Made by a program: the position numbers and the translations under genes. DNA of 13,380 nucleotides, taken from an uncultured Mycoplasma sp. Its GTDB lineage: Bacteria > Bacillota_I > Bacilli_A > Mycoplasmatales > Metamycoplasmataceae. This document shows, piece after piece, positions 1-10,049 of this stretch. The stretch is from NCBI GenBank assembly GCA_949284615.1, contig CASDWL010000087.1, positions 1 through 13,380 of the forward strand, read 5' to 3'. The notes beneath the pieces are model-generated. The model had not been told where the DNA came from. It did not search any database and saw only the letters and a list, made by a program, of their open reading frames with translations. Every line of letters begins with the position of its first letter. Positions within the stretch are counted from its first letter, which is position 1.

Positions 1-13
1 TATATTAATATAT

Positions 14-28
14 TAAAATATATTATTT
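14..28 (+). promoter_or_regulatory. Putative secA -10 box, leaderless-type promoter
   Basis: TAAAAT at 14-19 lies nine bases before the secA ATG at 29. The same hexamer and spacing occur before dnaJ and before the kinase gene at 9324. There is no Shine-Dalgarno sequence between this box and the ATG, so initiation a few bases before the ATG is the likely arrangement. The window starts too close to judge a -35 box. In this AT-rich background a single hexamer is weak evidence; the recurrence is what supports it. Confidence 0.4.
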
Positions 29-2659
29 ATGATAAAAACAAAAAATCAAGATCAATATAATAAAGATTTGCTAAATGAAGAAAAAGCAGTTAAAAAAAGA
101 GAAGAAAAACGCAGAATAAAATTAATTAAAGAATCTAATTTCAAAACTGCTGAATTTCGTGAAGCAGAATATCTGTTAAAAAGTATTAATAGATTAGGAA
201 AATCTATTAAGAATTTATCTGATGAACAATTAAAAAATAAAACAAGATTTTTTAGACAAAGATTAAGTAGAGGAGAAACATTAGATGATATTAGAGTTGA
301 AGCTTTTGCAATAGCTAGAGAAGCAACTTTTAGAGTTTTAGGTAAAAGACCATTTGATGTTCAGATATTGGGTGGATTAATTTTAGATATGGGTTCTGTA
401 GCTGAAATGAAAACAGGTGAAGGTAAAACAATTACTTCAATTGCTCCAATTTACTTAAATGCTTTAGATGGAAATGGTGTAATAGTATCTACTGTTAATG
501 AATATTTAGCTCAAAGAGATTCAGAAGAAATGGGTCAAGTTTTTCAATGACTTGGTTTAACAGTGGGTTTGAATAAATCCAATATGCCGGCACAAATGAA
601 AAGGTTAGCTTATTCTTGTGATATTACTTATTCAATTCATTCAGAATTAGGATTTGATTATTTAAGAGACAATACAGTAAAAAATTTTAATGAGAAAGTT
701 CAGAGAAAATTGAATTATGCATTAATAGATGAAGTTGATTCAATTTTAATTGATGAAGCAAAAACACCTTTAATTATTTCAGGTGGAGATAAGAATGAAT
801 CTTCTTTATATACTAATGCTGATTTATTTGTAAAATCTTTATTACCTCAAGATTACTATATTGATAAAGAAACTCAATCAATTTCTTTAACTCACACAGG
901 AATACAAAAAGCCAATAAATGATATAAAACTGATAATTTATTTAAAATTGAAAACACAGAATATGTTCATAGGATTCAAAATGCTTTAAGAGCAAATTTG
1001 ATAATGAAAAAAGATTATGAATATGTTGTTTTAAACAATAAAATAGAATTAGTTGATCAATTTACAGGTCGTATTATGGAGGGTAGGTCTTATTCTGAAG
1101 GACTTCAACAAGCAATTCAAGCTAAAGAAGGTGTAGAAATTGAACCAGAAACTAAAACATTAGCTACTATCACTTATCAAAATTTCTTTAGAATGTTTAA
1201 AAAATTATCAGGAATGACAGGAACAGGAAAAACAGAGGAAAATGAGTTTATAAAAACTTATAATATGAGAGTTAATGTAATTCCAACAAATAAACCTATA
1301 GCAAGAATAGACCACGAGGATCAAATTTATTTGACAATGAAAGCTAAATATAAAGCATTGGTAGAAGAAATAAAGAAAATTCATTCTAAAAAACAACCTA
1401 TTTTAATAGGAACAACTCAAGTTGAAGAATCTGAATATTTACATAATCTTTTGTTAGCTGAAAATCTTCCTCATACTGTTTTAAATGCTAAACAAAATGC
1501 CGCAGAAGCTGAAATAATTAAAAAAGCCGGTGTTCTAGGAGCTATTACTATTGCAACTAATATGGCAGGTAGAGGTACTGATATTAAATTAGGTGAAGGT
1601 GTAAAAGAAGTTGGTGGATTATATGTTTTAGGTACAGATAAATCAGAATCTAGAAGAATTGATAATCAGTTAAAGGGAAGATCCGGAAGACAAGGAGATG
1701 TAGGTGAATCTAAATTTTTCTTATCAATTGAAGATCGTTTAATTCAAAGATTTTCTTTACAAGACAAATGAAAAGAAATATTTAAATCATTTGGAGACAA
1801 TAAAATTACAGGTTCTCAAATTGTTAAAGCATTTGAAAGAGCTCAAAGAAAAATTGAAGGATTCAATTATGATTCTAGAAAAAGTATTTTAAATTATGAT
1901 GATGTTGTACGGAAACAAAGAGAAATGTTATATAAACAAAGAGATTTGGTTTTACAAGTAGAAGATTTAACATATATTACTAGGCAAATGATTATTAACT
2001 GTTCAAAGCAAATTATTTATTCTCAAAATATCATTCAAGAAAACGGAGCTATTAACTATGATAATTTAGTTGACTATTTTAATCAAACTTTTTTAGCCCA
2101 TGCTGATAAAAAATATAAAATTGAAAAAAATAATTTAATTAAATTGCCTATAGATATGATTTCAGGATATTTTGAAGATAAATTATTAAACATTTTTAAT
2201 GAACAATTTGAAATTATTAAAAGTAATAATGAAAAAGTTTTTCAATCATTTTTGAGAAGTACAATTATTAATAATATTGATATATATTGACAAGATCATA
2301 TCAATATAATGGATAAATTGAAATCATCTACAAATGTTGTTCAATATTCACAAAAGAACCCTTATCAAATATATACAGAAGAAGGATCAAATAAGTTTAA
2401 TGAAATGATAGATAATATTGCTTATGGATCTATAAAACATGTTTTTAAAGAGATTTTTAGTTATACAAGAAATAATAATTCATTTAGATCACAAAATATT
2501 AATTTTTTCCAAGATATGATTTTATCTAAAACAAATAATTTATCAGAATTAGATAAAACTAATTTAGTATTAAATAATAAAACAGTAGCTTTTGAATTGA
2601 ATGAAAATGATTTTGTAAAAATAGAATTAACTGATTTAGATCAAAAAATAAATTTGTAA
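29..2659 (+). CDS. secA: Preprotein translocase ATPase SecA
   Basis: This is the ATP-driven motor that pushes preproteins through the SecYEG channel at the cell membrane. The 876-residue reading frame is interrupted by TGA at 548, 920, 1769 and 2288, each read as Trp. Visible motifs are Walker A MKTGEGKT (residues 127-134), the GFDYLRDN motif, Walker B with DEVD (234-237), [23 protein letters not shown] (from 511) and [11 protein letters not shown] (547-557), followed by the [11 protein letters not shown] region. The ATG at 29 is the first after an in-frame TAA at 14-16. The first 35 or so residues are a Lys/Glu/Arg-rich extension before the usual SecA start. The C-terminus ends without the Cys-rich zinc-binding tail known from E. 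coli and B. subtilis SecA. Family assignment is certain; the exact start is likely. Confidence 0.97.
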
Positions 2660-2713
2660 AAAATAAATAATTATTTAATGTTCAATAGTTTAAAAATAAT
2701 AAATAAGACATAA

Positions 2714-2741
2714 AAAAATCTCTTATAACAAAGAGATTTTT
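2714..2741. terminator. Bidirectional intrinsic terminator between secA and tRNA-Gly
   Basis: An 11-bp inverted repeat (arms 2714-2724 and 2731-2741, core AATCTCTT / AAGAGATT, 6-nt loop ATAACA) sits 54 bases after the secA stop and 21 bases after the tRNA 3' end. Its outer arms are A-runs and T-runs, and the A-run continues to 2712, so a U-tract follows the hairpin on both strands. It can therefore end secA transcription rightwards and tRNA transcription leftwards. The geometry is clear; function is inferred. Confidence 0.8.
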
Positions 2742-2762
2742 ACTTGGTCACTTTTTAATGAT

Positions 2763-2836
2763 TGGAGCGAGTGAAGGGAATCGAACCCTCATAGTCAGCT
2801 TGGAAGGCTGAAGTTCTGCCATTAAACTACACTCGC
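2763..2836 (-). tRNA. tRNA-Gly, anticodon UCC
   Basis: The minus strand folds into a complete 74-nt tRNA. The acceptor arms GCGAGTG and CACTCGC pair perfectly, the discriminator is T, and CCA is encoded. The anticodon stem TCAGC/GCTGA encloses the loop CTTCCAA, giving anticodon TCC (glycine). The T arm contains GGTTCGATTCC. The gene stands alone rather than in a tRNA cluster. In mollicutes an unmodified U34 Gly-tRNA typically serves GGA and GGG and may read all four GGN codons; I cannot tell from this window whether a second tRNA-Gly exists. Confidence 0.97.
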
Positions 2837-2847
2837 AATTTGATTAA

Positions 2848-2853
2848 ATTATA
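2848..2853 (-). promoter_or_regulatory. Putative -10 box of tRNA-Gly
   Basis: TATAAT on the minus strand lies 11 bases upstream of the mature tRNA 5' end, so transcription would start close to the tRNA itself. A TTGTAT (plus 2866-2871) lies upstream with only a 12-nt spacer, too short for a standard -35, so only the -10 is supported. Confidence 0.4.
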
Positions 2854-2884
2854 TAATAAATGTTAATACAATTTTTAAATAAAA

Positions 2885-2901
2885 TACAATAAAATTATTT
2901 T
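2885..2901 (+). promoter_or_regulatory. Putative -10 box of rbgA
   Basis: TACAAT (2885-2890) lies 11 bases before the rbgA ATG; TAAAAT (2890-2895) overlaps it and is an alternative. No ribosome-binding sequence lies between either box and the start codon, so the mRNA would have almost no 5' leader. The region is AT-rich, so this is tentative. Confidence 0.35.
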
Positions 2902-3735
2902 ATGAATACAATTAACTGATTTCCTGGCCATATGGCTAAAGCTTTAAGAGAATTAAAAGAAAAGCAAAATATTGTTGATTGTTTTATAGTTTTGATTGAT
3001 GCAAGAGTACCATTAAGTTCATATAATGAAGAACTTGATTTAATATGTCCCAATAAACCAAGATTATTTGTGTTTTCTAAGAGTGATTATGCTAATTTAA
3101 CAAGATTGAATAAAATAATCGGGAAATTTAATAATCCTCAAGATAAAAAAATTATTGTTAACTTAAAAAAAAATAATTCCAAACAAAAAATATTGAAAGT
3201 TTTAAATCAAATACTAGAAGCAAAAAGAGAAAAAGATAAAGAAAAAGGATTATTGAAACCAAAATTAAGATGTTTTGTAATTGGGATTCCAAATGTAGGT
3301 AAATCAACATTAATTAATTTATTATCAAATGGAAAAAAAACAAAAGTTGCTAATTTTGCAGGGACTACAAGGTCTTTGCAATGAATTGCTGCTGAAAATA
3401 TTCAATTACTAGATACTCCAGGAATTTTAGTGCCAAAATTTAATGATCAAACTCTTGCTCTTAAATTAGTAGCATGTTCTTTAATAAAACAAGATGTTAT
3501 TAATGATCAAGAATTTTATTATCAAATAAGTGATATTCTTTTTGAAATTGATCCAGAAAAATTTAAAGAAATAGGATTTGTATATTATGAATTGGAAAAT
3601 GATAAATATAGTGAATTAGTTAAATATGCAAGAAATCATAATTATTTATTAAAAAACAAAGAACCCAATATCAAAAAAGTGTTAGCTATTTTTAGACAAA
3701 AAATTTTAAATTTAAAAAATATTACATGAGATTAA
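2902..3735 (+). CDS. rbgA: Ribosome biogenesis GTPase RbgA (YlqF)
   Basis: This is a circularly permuted GTPase that in B. subtilis is needed for late assembly of the 50S ribosomal subunit. The 277-residue protein opens with the family hallmark NWFPGHMAKA, whose Trp is encoded by TGA at 2917; further TGA(Trp) codons are at 3382 and 3727. Permuted order is visible: the G4-type motif SKSD (residues 59-62) comes before the P-loop GIPNVGKST (128-136), the threonines of AGTTRS, and G3 DTPG. The C-terminal domain is present and length is close to the usual 280 or so. The ATG at 2902 is required to include the conserved N-terminus. It converges on apt: the two stop codons are one base apart and no hairpin separates them. 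Confidence 0.95.
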
Positions 3736-3736
3736 A

Positions 3737-4252
3737 TTACATTTTGATTAGTGATATAACTTCTATCCCTTTATATTTATGATAACCTTTCAAATCAATT
3801 AATTCTAGTAAAAATATTGCTTTAGTTACAATTGCTCCTTGAGATTTTACCAAATCAATTATAGCTTTTGTAGTTCCTCCTGTAGCTAAAACATCATCTA
3901 TTATGACAACTTTTTGACCTGGAAATATTCTATTTTGTTGCATTTCTAAAATATTTTTAGAATACTCATATGTGTATTCTTTCCTTATAACCTTACCTGG
4001 TAATTTTTTTTCTTTTCTAACCATAACAAAAGGTTTTTTTAAAATTGCAGCAACAGGAGTACCAAATAAAAATCCTCGAGCATCAGGTCCAACTATAACA
4101 TCAGCATCTTTAGCATGTTCTACCATTTGAGTAACAACAAAATTTAAAGCTTCTCCATTTGCTAACAATGGAGAAATATCTTTAAAATTTACACCAGGAG
4201 TTGGAAAATCTTTTACATCATCTATATATTTTTTTAAATCATTTAATTGCAT
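3737..4252 (-). CDS. apt: Adenine phosphoribosyltransferase
   Basis: This enzyme salvages adenine by condensing it with PRPP to AMP, important in mollicutes, which lack de novo purine synthesis. The 171-residue protein has the type I phosphoribosyltransferase PRPP loop VVIIDDVLATGGTT (115-128), the N-terminal DFPTPGVNFKDISPLL region and the FVMVRKEKKLPG loop, all typical of Apt, and normal length for the family. It contains no Trp, so the frame is uninterrupted. The ATG is at 4252. It faces away from dnaJ across a 117-bp region and runs tail-to-tail into rbgA. No convincing Shine-Dalgarno sequence precedes the start. Confidence 0.96.
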   Translation of the reverse strand: MQLNDLKKYIDDVKDFPTPGVNFKDISPLLANGEALNFVVTQMVEHAKDADVIVGPDARGFLFGTPVAAILKKPFVMVRKEKKLPGKVIRKEYTYEYSKNILEMQQNRIFPGQKVVIIDDVLATGGTTKAIIDLVKSQGAIVTKAIFLLELIDLKGYHKYKGIEVISLIKM

Positions 4253-4310
4253 GTCTTTATAATTACTTTCAATATAAATAGTAATATATTTTTAATATTT
4301 TTAATAATTT

Positions 4311-4337
4311 TTATCAATCAAACTATTAGTGTGCTAA
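4311..4337. promoter_or_regulatory. CIRCE-like heat-shock operator (HrcA site) upstream of dnaJ
   Basis: TTATCAATC (4311-4319) and GTGTGCTAA (4329-4337) are separated by exactly nine bases. Against the CIRCE consensus TTAGCACTC-N9-GAGTGCTAA, the left half matches 7 of 9 and the right half 8 of 9. CIRCE is the binding site of the HrcA repressor and is known upstream of dnaJ, dnaK, clpB and lon in mycoplasmas. The element ends 17 bases before the dnaJ -10 box, so a bound repressor would cover the -35 position. hrcA itself is not in the window. The left half is degenerate, so activity is inferred. Confidence 0.78.
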
Positions 4338-4351
4338 TTAATATTATTTTA

Positions 4352-4369
4352 TGTTAAAATAATAAAATT
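4352..4369 (+). promoter_or_regulatory. dnaJ extended -10 promoter, near-leaderless
   Basis: TG (4352-4353) followed by one base and TAAAAT (4355-4360) forms an extended -10 element nine bases before the dnaJ ATG. The corresponding -35 position falls in the right half of the CIRCE-like operator. There is no Shine-Dalgarno sequence, so the transcript should begin within about three bases of the ATG. Confidence 0.55.
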
Positions 4370-5506
4370 ATGAGCAATAAAAGAGATTATTATGAAATAT
4401 TAGGTCTAAGCAAAAATGCTAGTATTGATGAAATAAAAAAATCATATCGTTCATTAGCTAAAAAATATCATCCCGACATTAATAAATCCCCTGATGCTGA
4501 AGCAAAATTTAAAGAAGTTAATGAAGCATATGAAGTTTTGTCAGATAATGAGAAAAAAGCAAGATATGATCAATTTGGTCATAGAGGAGTGGATCCAAAT
4601 GCAGGTGGCTTTGGTGGAGCTAATCCATTCGAAGGATTTGCAGGTGGCTTTGGTGGAGTTGATTTAGGTGATATTTTTAGTTCGTTTTTTGGAGGATCTC
4701 AAGATAGATCAAATTCTCATTTTAATAATAAACCTAGAAAAGGTCAATCTATTCAATCAAAATTAAAAATTACATTTATTGAATCTGTTTTAGGTAAATC
4801 AATTGAACAAAAATTAACAAAATATGAAATTTGTCCTCATTGTCATGGCAGTGGTGCTGAAGACAAAAAAAGTGAAATTGTTTGTGATCAATGTCATGGT
4901 CAAGGTCAAGTTAGAGTTCACAAAAGAACACCTTTTGGAGTAGTTAATTCTTTTTCTACATGTACTAAATGTGAAGGTGTTGGAAAAATCATAAAAAACA
5001 AATGTTCAACTTGTAAAGGGCAAAAGTATATTTCTAAAAATGTTATGACTAAAATTAAAATTCCTGCAGGAATTAAAAATGGTCAAGAAATTGTTGTTCA
5101 AGGATTTGGAGGGCCAGGACTAAATGGGGGTCCATCAGGTGATTTATTAATATATATTTTAATTGAACCTCATAAGTATTATGTTAGAGAACAAAATAAT
5201 ATTCATGTAGATTTTTTAGTTTCATTTGCTGATATTATGAATTCAGCAAAAGTAGAAGTTCCTACTCCATATGGTAATGAATTTATAAATTTATCAAGTG
5301 ATATTGTTTCAGGAGATGTTTTAACTTTAAAAGGCAAAGGATTTAATATTATAGGAACTAAAAAATATGGTGATTTAAAATTACATGTAAGAATTTACGT
5401 TCCAAAAATGAGCAAAAAAGATCGTGAAAAAATTGCTGAAATTACAAAAAATATTAAAGATAATGAAGCAAAAGATTGATTGAAAAAAGTAAGAGAAAAT
5501 AAATAA
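4370..5506 (+). CDS. dnaJ: Chaperone DnaJ (Hsp40)
   Basis: This co-chaperone stimulates DnaK ATPase and delivers unfolded substrates. The 378-residue protein has the full type I layout: J domain (about 1-70) with HPD at 34-36, Gly/Phe-rich linker (about 75-110), four Cys pairs (C155/C158, C172/C175, C198/C201, C212/C215) in CxxCxGxG-type repeats, and the C-terminal substrate-binding domain. The fourth repeat, CSTCKGQK, lacks the last glycine. One TGA(Trp) at 5477 is followed by eight more codons before TAA; reading it as stop would clip the tail. A 19-bp direct repeat (4601-4619 and 4640-4658) encodes two copies of AGGFGG in the linker. The next gene starts one base after the stop, so they are probably co-transcribed. 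Confidence 0.97.
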
Positions 5507-5507
5507 T

Positions 5508-5951
5508 ATGAAAAATTCTAGAGTTAATAAATGAAAAGAATATAGATTAGAAATAGATTCCAACAACAATTTAGATTTTTCAATTATTAATTCTAATGAT
5601 GAATTAAAGAAAATGTTTCAATTAATCAATTTTGATTATGAAGACAGTTTCATTAAATCAGGTTATAAAAAAAAGTTATCTATTAATGAACATTATAAAA
5701 GTGAAAATATTATTAATCAAAAAGAGATTGACAAAATTATAAATGTAATTGAAAAAAATGAAATAATTATTGAATATAGAAATAAAGATTACAATCATTA
5801 TAATCAACACATTAATGATGACATTATTAAAAAATATTTTAGAGAATTTACAACAGATAATATTGAATTAAAAAATTTAATTAATCAAGAAACAACAGAT
5901 CTAAAAATTAATCAAATTAATATTGTAGAAAACAAGGATAAAAAATGATAA
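5508..5951 (+). CDS. Hypothetical protein between dnaJ and cmk
   Basis: I do not recognise this 147-residue protein. Its frame needs TGA(Trp) at residue 9 ([16 protein letters not shown]) and as the final residue before TAA at 5949. It is rich in Asn, Ile, Lys and Glu, with no signal peptide, membrane segment or cysteine. The first 16 residues are the most structured-looking part; a basic-aromatic start of this kind recurs, from memory, in small mollicute hypotheticals, but I cannot confirm homology. The rest looks hydrophilic and fast-evolving. It starts one base after the dnaJ stop and overlaps the cmk start by seven bases, which strongly supports real, coupled translation. AT-rich spurious reading is unlikely given this fit. 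Confidence 0.8.
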
Positions 5952-6607
5952 AAAAAATAAATATTGCAATTGATGGCCCATCAGGTGTAGGGAAAAGCTC
6001 TGTTGCTAAAGAATTAGCAAAAAGATTAAATTTAATATTTATTAACACAGGTTTAATGTATCGGGCAATAGGATACTATTGCATTATAAATAATATTGAT
6101 TTAGATAATGAATTAAAAATTATGAATGCTTTGGAAAAGATAAATTTAAATCTTTTACCCAATGAAAGGATAGAAATAGATGGTTTAGATATTACTGATA
6201 GACTTTGAACAGATGAAATATCTTTAGTAGCTTCTAAAGTAGCTAAATTATCAAAAATTAGAGATTTTTGTGTAAAAAAACAACAAATGATTGCCAAAAA
6301 TAATCCAGGCATAGTTATGGAAGGAAGAGATATTGGTTCTGTTGTTTTAAAAGATGCAGAATTAAAAATATTTTTAGAAGCGAATAATGAAGTAAGAACA
6401 AAAAGAAGAGTTGAACAATTGTTAGCTAAGGGAATATTAACAGATGAAAAAGAGGTTTTAAAAAACATTTTAGAAAGAGATAAAAGAGATAGTGAAAGAG
6501 ATGTTACTCCTTTAATAAAAGTTCCTGATGCAATTACTATAGATACTTCTAATATTACTTTAGAAGATGTAATTCAAAAAATTATTGATTTAGCAAAAGA
6601 AATATAA
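5945..6607 (+). CDS. cmk: Cytidylate kinase
   Basis: Cmk phosphorylates CMP and dCMP to the diphosphates using ATP. The 220-residue protein has the P-loop GPSGVGKS (residues 11-18), the nucleotide-monophosphate-binding TGLMYRA, the EGRDIGS motif, and the C-terminal [13 protein letters not shown] and IDTS segments typical of Cmk. Length is normal. TGA at 6206 encodes Trp. The start overlaps the preceding gene by seven bases (ATG at 5945) and an AAGGA (5935-5939) lies just upstream inside that gene, giving a plausible ribosome-binding site. In Firmicutes cmk is often next to rpsA or der; here it lies behind dnaJ, so it may share the heat-shock operator at 4311. Confidence 0.96.
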
Positions 6608-6614
6608 GAAATAA

Positions 6615-8163
<1,549 letters not shown>

Positions 8164-8204
8164 TTTAATTTTTTTGGGTTTAAATTTTGATATAAAAATA
8201 ATTT

Positions 8205-9209
8205 TTAAATTTGGTTATGAATATTATTTTTTTTCATTTCTTTATGATAACCTGATAAGTAATAATAAGTATATGGTAAAAATAATGAGCCTGATAATCA
8301 ATTTCCTAAAGCTGCAGGAAGCATATTAACAATTGTACATCTAAACATTGTTTGACCAACCCCTATTCATGAACTTGAATTAATAAGGTTTGTTAAATCT
8401 GTTTGTGATTGAATTGTTGTAAATAAATCATGGTTAACTGAGTAATTAACACCCATTAAAATAGTATCTCTTTCAGCAGGATCAATCATATAAAATAATC
8501 CCATAGAAAATAATATTCCATTTGCCACAACATGTTGGAATCCTGAAATAGCAAACATTCAAATAGGGAAATAAATTAATAAGAATTTTGCTGTTGAATG
8601 ACTTGCTGCAAGTGATGCTCATACTGATCCTGCTACAAGGATATTACATAAAAATCCTGAAGCTATTGTAAAGTATCATGCCATTGATATTTTTTTACCA
8701 ATCAAGTATCCTAGAACTAATTGATAATTTTCATTATTCAAGAAATTTGAAGCTCTACAAATTGCTCCAATTATTAATCCACCTAAAATATTACCTACTA
8801 GTGTATAAATTCATTTTACAAAGATTCTTTTGAATTTAATGTCTTCACCAGTTTTGTGTTTTTGCTTTGTTATTCATGCAAGCATTGTTAAGTTATCTGA
8901 AGTAAATAGAGAACCACCTAAAAAAACAATTAATATAATACCTACTGGAAATAATGCAGCAGCTACAAATAAAGCAGCACCTGAAATATTTATATGAAAT
9001 GAATTTATAACTTCACCAGTTGTATCATTAAATTGTCAATTTTGAACTGTATCAGGTCAAGAACCTAAGATGATAATAAATATCATATAAGCAATCCCTA
9101 CATAAATAGATCCAAGAGCACCTAATAAAATCATTTTAAATCATGACGAATCTAATTTATGCGTAGCATATTCTATTCCATTTTTAAAATTTGATTTATA
9201 ATCTTTCAT
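8205..9209 (-). CDS. Formate/nitrite transporter (FNT) family channel
   Basis: The 334-residue membrane protein is interrupted by ten TGA codons, all Trp. It has six hydrophobic segments and the FNT signatures GAALFVAAALFPVG, GGSLFTSDNL (98-107), VGNILGG, LCNILV and SGFQHVVANG with the central pore His at 226. FNT proteins move small monocarboxylates such as formate or lactate, or nitrite, and form pentamers. In FocA-like relatives the residue before the pore His is Glu; here it is Gln (Q225). A long polar loop (about 243-280) separates the last two membrane segments. In a fermenting mycoplasma, acid export is the most likely role, but the substrate is not shown. AAGAAAG upstream is only a weak ribosome-binding site. 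Confidence 0.92.
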
Positions 9210-9260
9210 TTTATACTTTCTTTCTTGTTTTTATAATTTAAATTGTTGTTATAAGCAAAA

Positions 9261-9290
9261 ATTATAATACTAAATAATATTTATAATCAA
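9261..9290 (-). promoter_or_regulatory. Putative promoter of the FNT gene
   Basis: On the minus strand TTGATT (plus 9285-9290) and a perfect TATAAT (plus 9261-9266) are 18 bases apart. This would start transcription about 45 bases before the FNT ATG, making FNT the only unit in the window with a sizeable leader. The divergent gap 9210-9323 holds nothing else I can support apart from the kinase -10. Confidence 0.5.
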
Positions 9291-9308
9291 TAAATATATT
9301 AAAAATAA

Positions 9309-9323
9309 TAAAATATTATATTT
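9309..9323 (+). promoter_or_regulatory. Putative -10 box of the kinase gene
   Basis: TAAAAT (9309-9314) lies exactly nine bases before the ATG at 9324, the same arrangement as before secA and dnaJ. TATTAT (9314-9319) overlaps it. No Shine-Dalgarno sequence is present. Confidence 0.4.
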
Positions 9324-10049
9324 ATGATAAAAAAAATTCCAATTGGTTACACAAATTCATCTTATAAAAAAGGAGAATTATTCTATCAAGAAAAGAAAAA
9401 TAATGGTTTTAATCATGGAACTAATTATGAAAAATTAGCTATTTTTAATTTTGTTCCTAAATTATATGAAAATAATGACAATAGCTCTAGCTGGGAATGA
9501 ATTGAGGGAAAAAGCTTAGACAATCCTACAAATGAAGATTTAGAACAATTAGTTTCAATTTTAAAAACTTTGCATAATTCTGAAATTAAATTTGCAAAAA
9601 GTAATATTAGAAAAAGAATAAATGCTTATCGTAAAGTATTAAATGAAAAAAAAATAAGGATTCCTATTTTAGAAATTCTTTATAAAAAAATCAATAATAT
9701 TTTAAAAAAAATAGACACCACAAAACCAATTCATGGTGATCTATATAGAACAAATATTATTAAAAGAAATAGCGATAATAAATTATTCCTGGTTGATTGG
9801 GAATATTCACATATGGGTGACATACATTATGAATTAGCTTATATTATAGAAGCATATGATTTTGACAAAGAAAAAGAAGAATTTTTTTTGAGTTTGTATC
9901 AAGATTATGATTTAAAACTTTTAAGATACAATAAAATACTTGTAAATTATATTACAATTTTATGACTATATCATCAAGATACTTTACCTTTTTCTCCAGA
10001 TAAATTAATAAAAAGATTAGAAAATCAATATAAAAATTGGATTAACTAG
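9324..10049 (+). CDS. Choline-kinase/APH-fold phosphotransferase
   Basis: A 241-residue kinase-like protein. The catalytic loop HGDLYRTN (137-144; catalytic Asp 139, metal-binding Asn 144) and LVDWEYSHMGDIHYELA (Mg-binding Asp 158) match the LicA/choline-ethanolamine kinase and aminoglycoside phosphotransferase superfamily. The N-lobe IGYTNSSY and NYEKLAIFNFVPKLY fit the same fold, but it is short for the family. Probable substrates are choline or another small alcohol; a role in phosphocholine lipid decoration is a guess. Of five Trp codons, three are TGG (9493, 9797, 10038) and two TGA, unlike every complete neighbour, which uses only TGA. Its TAG stop shares a CTAG with the opposing stop of def. 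Confidence 0.85.

Noticed and set aside
1208..1396. 62-codon open frame on the minus strand inside secA
   Set aside because: It is antisense to the conserved helicase region, has Phe/Ile/Cys-rich low-complexity content typical of the complement of Lys/Glu codons, and has no ribosome-binding site.
5381..5569. 62-codon minus-strand frame across the dnaJ end
   Set aside because: It is the complement of Lys/Ile/Glu-rich coding sequence of dnaJ and the next gene, with no supporting signals.
6076..6468. 130-codon open frame on the minus strand inside cmk
   Set aside because: It lies opposite conserved Cmk motifs, including the EGRDIG segment, and resembles no family; the plus-strand gene fully explains the sequence.
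8164..8204. Possible terminator between metG and the FNT gene
   Set aside because: Only a 5-bp all-AT stem (ATTTT/AAAAT around GATATA) followed by a short T-run is visible; in this base composition that is expected by chance.
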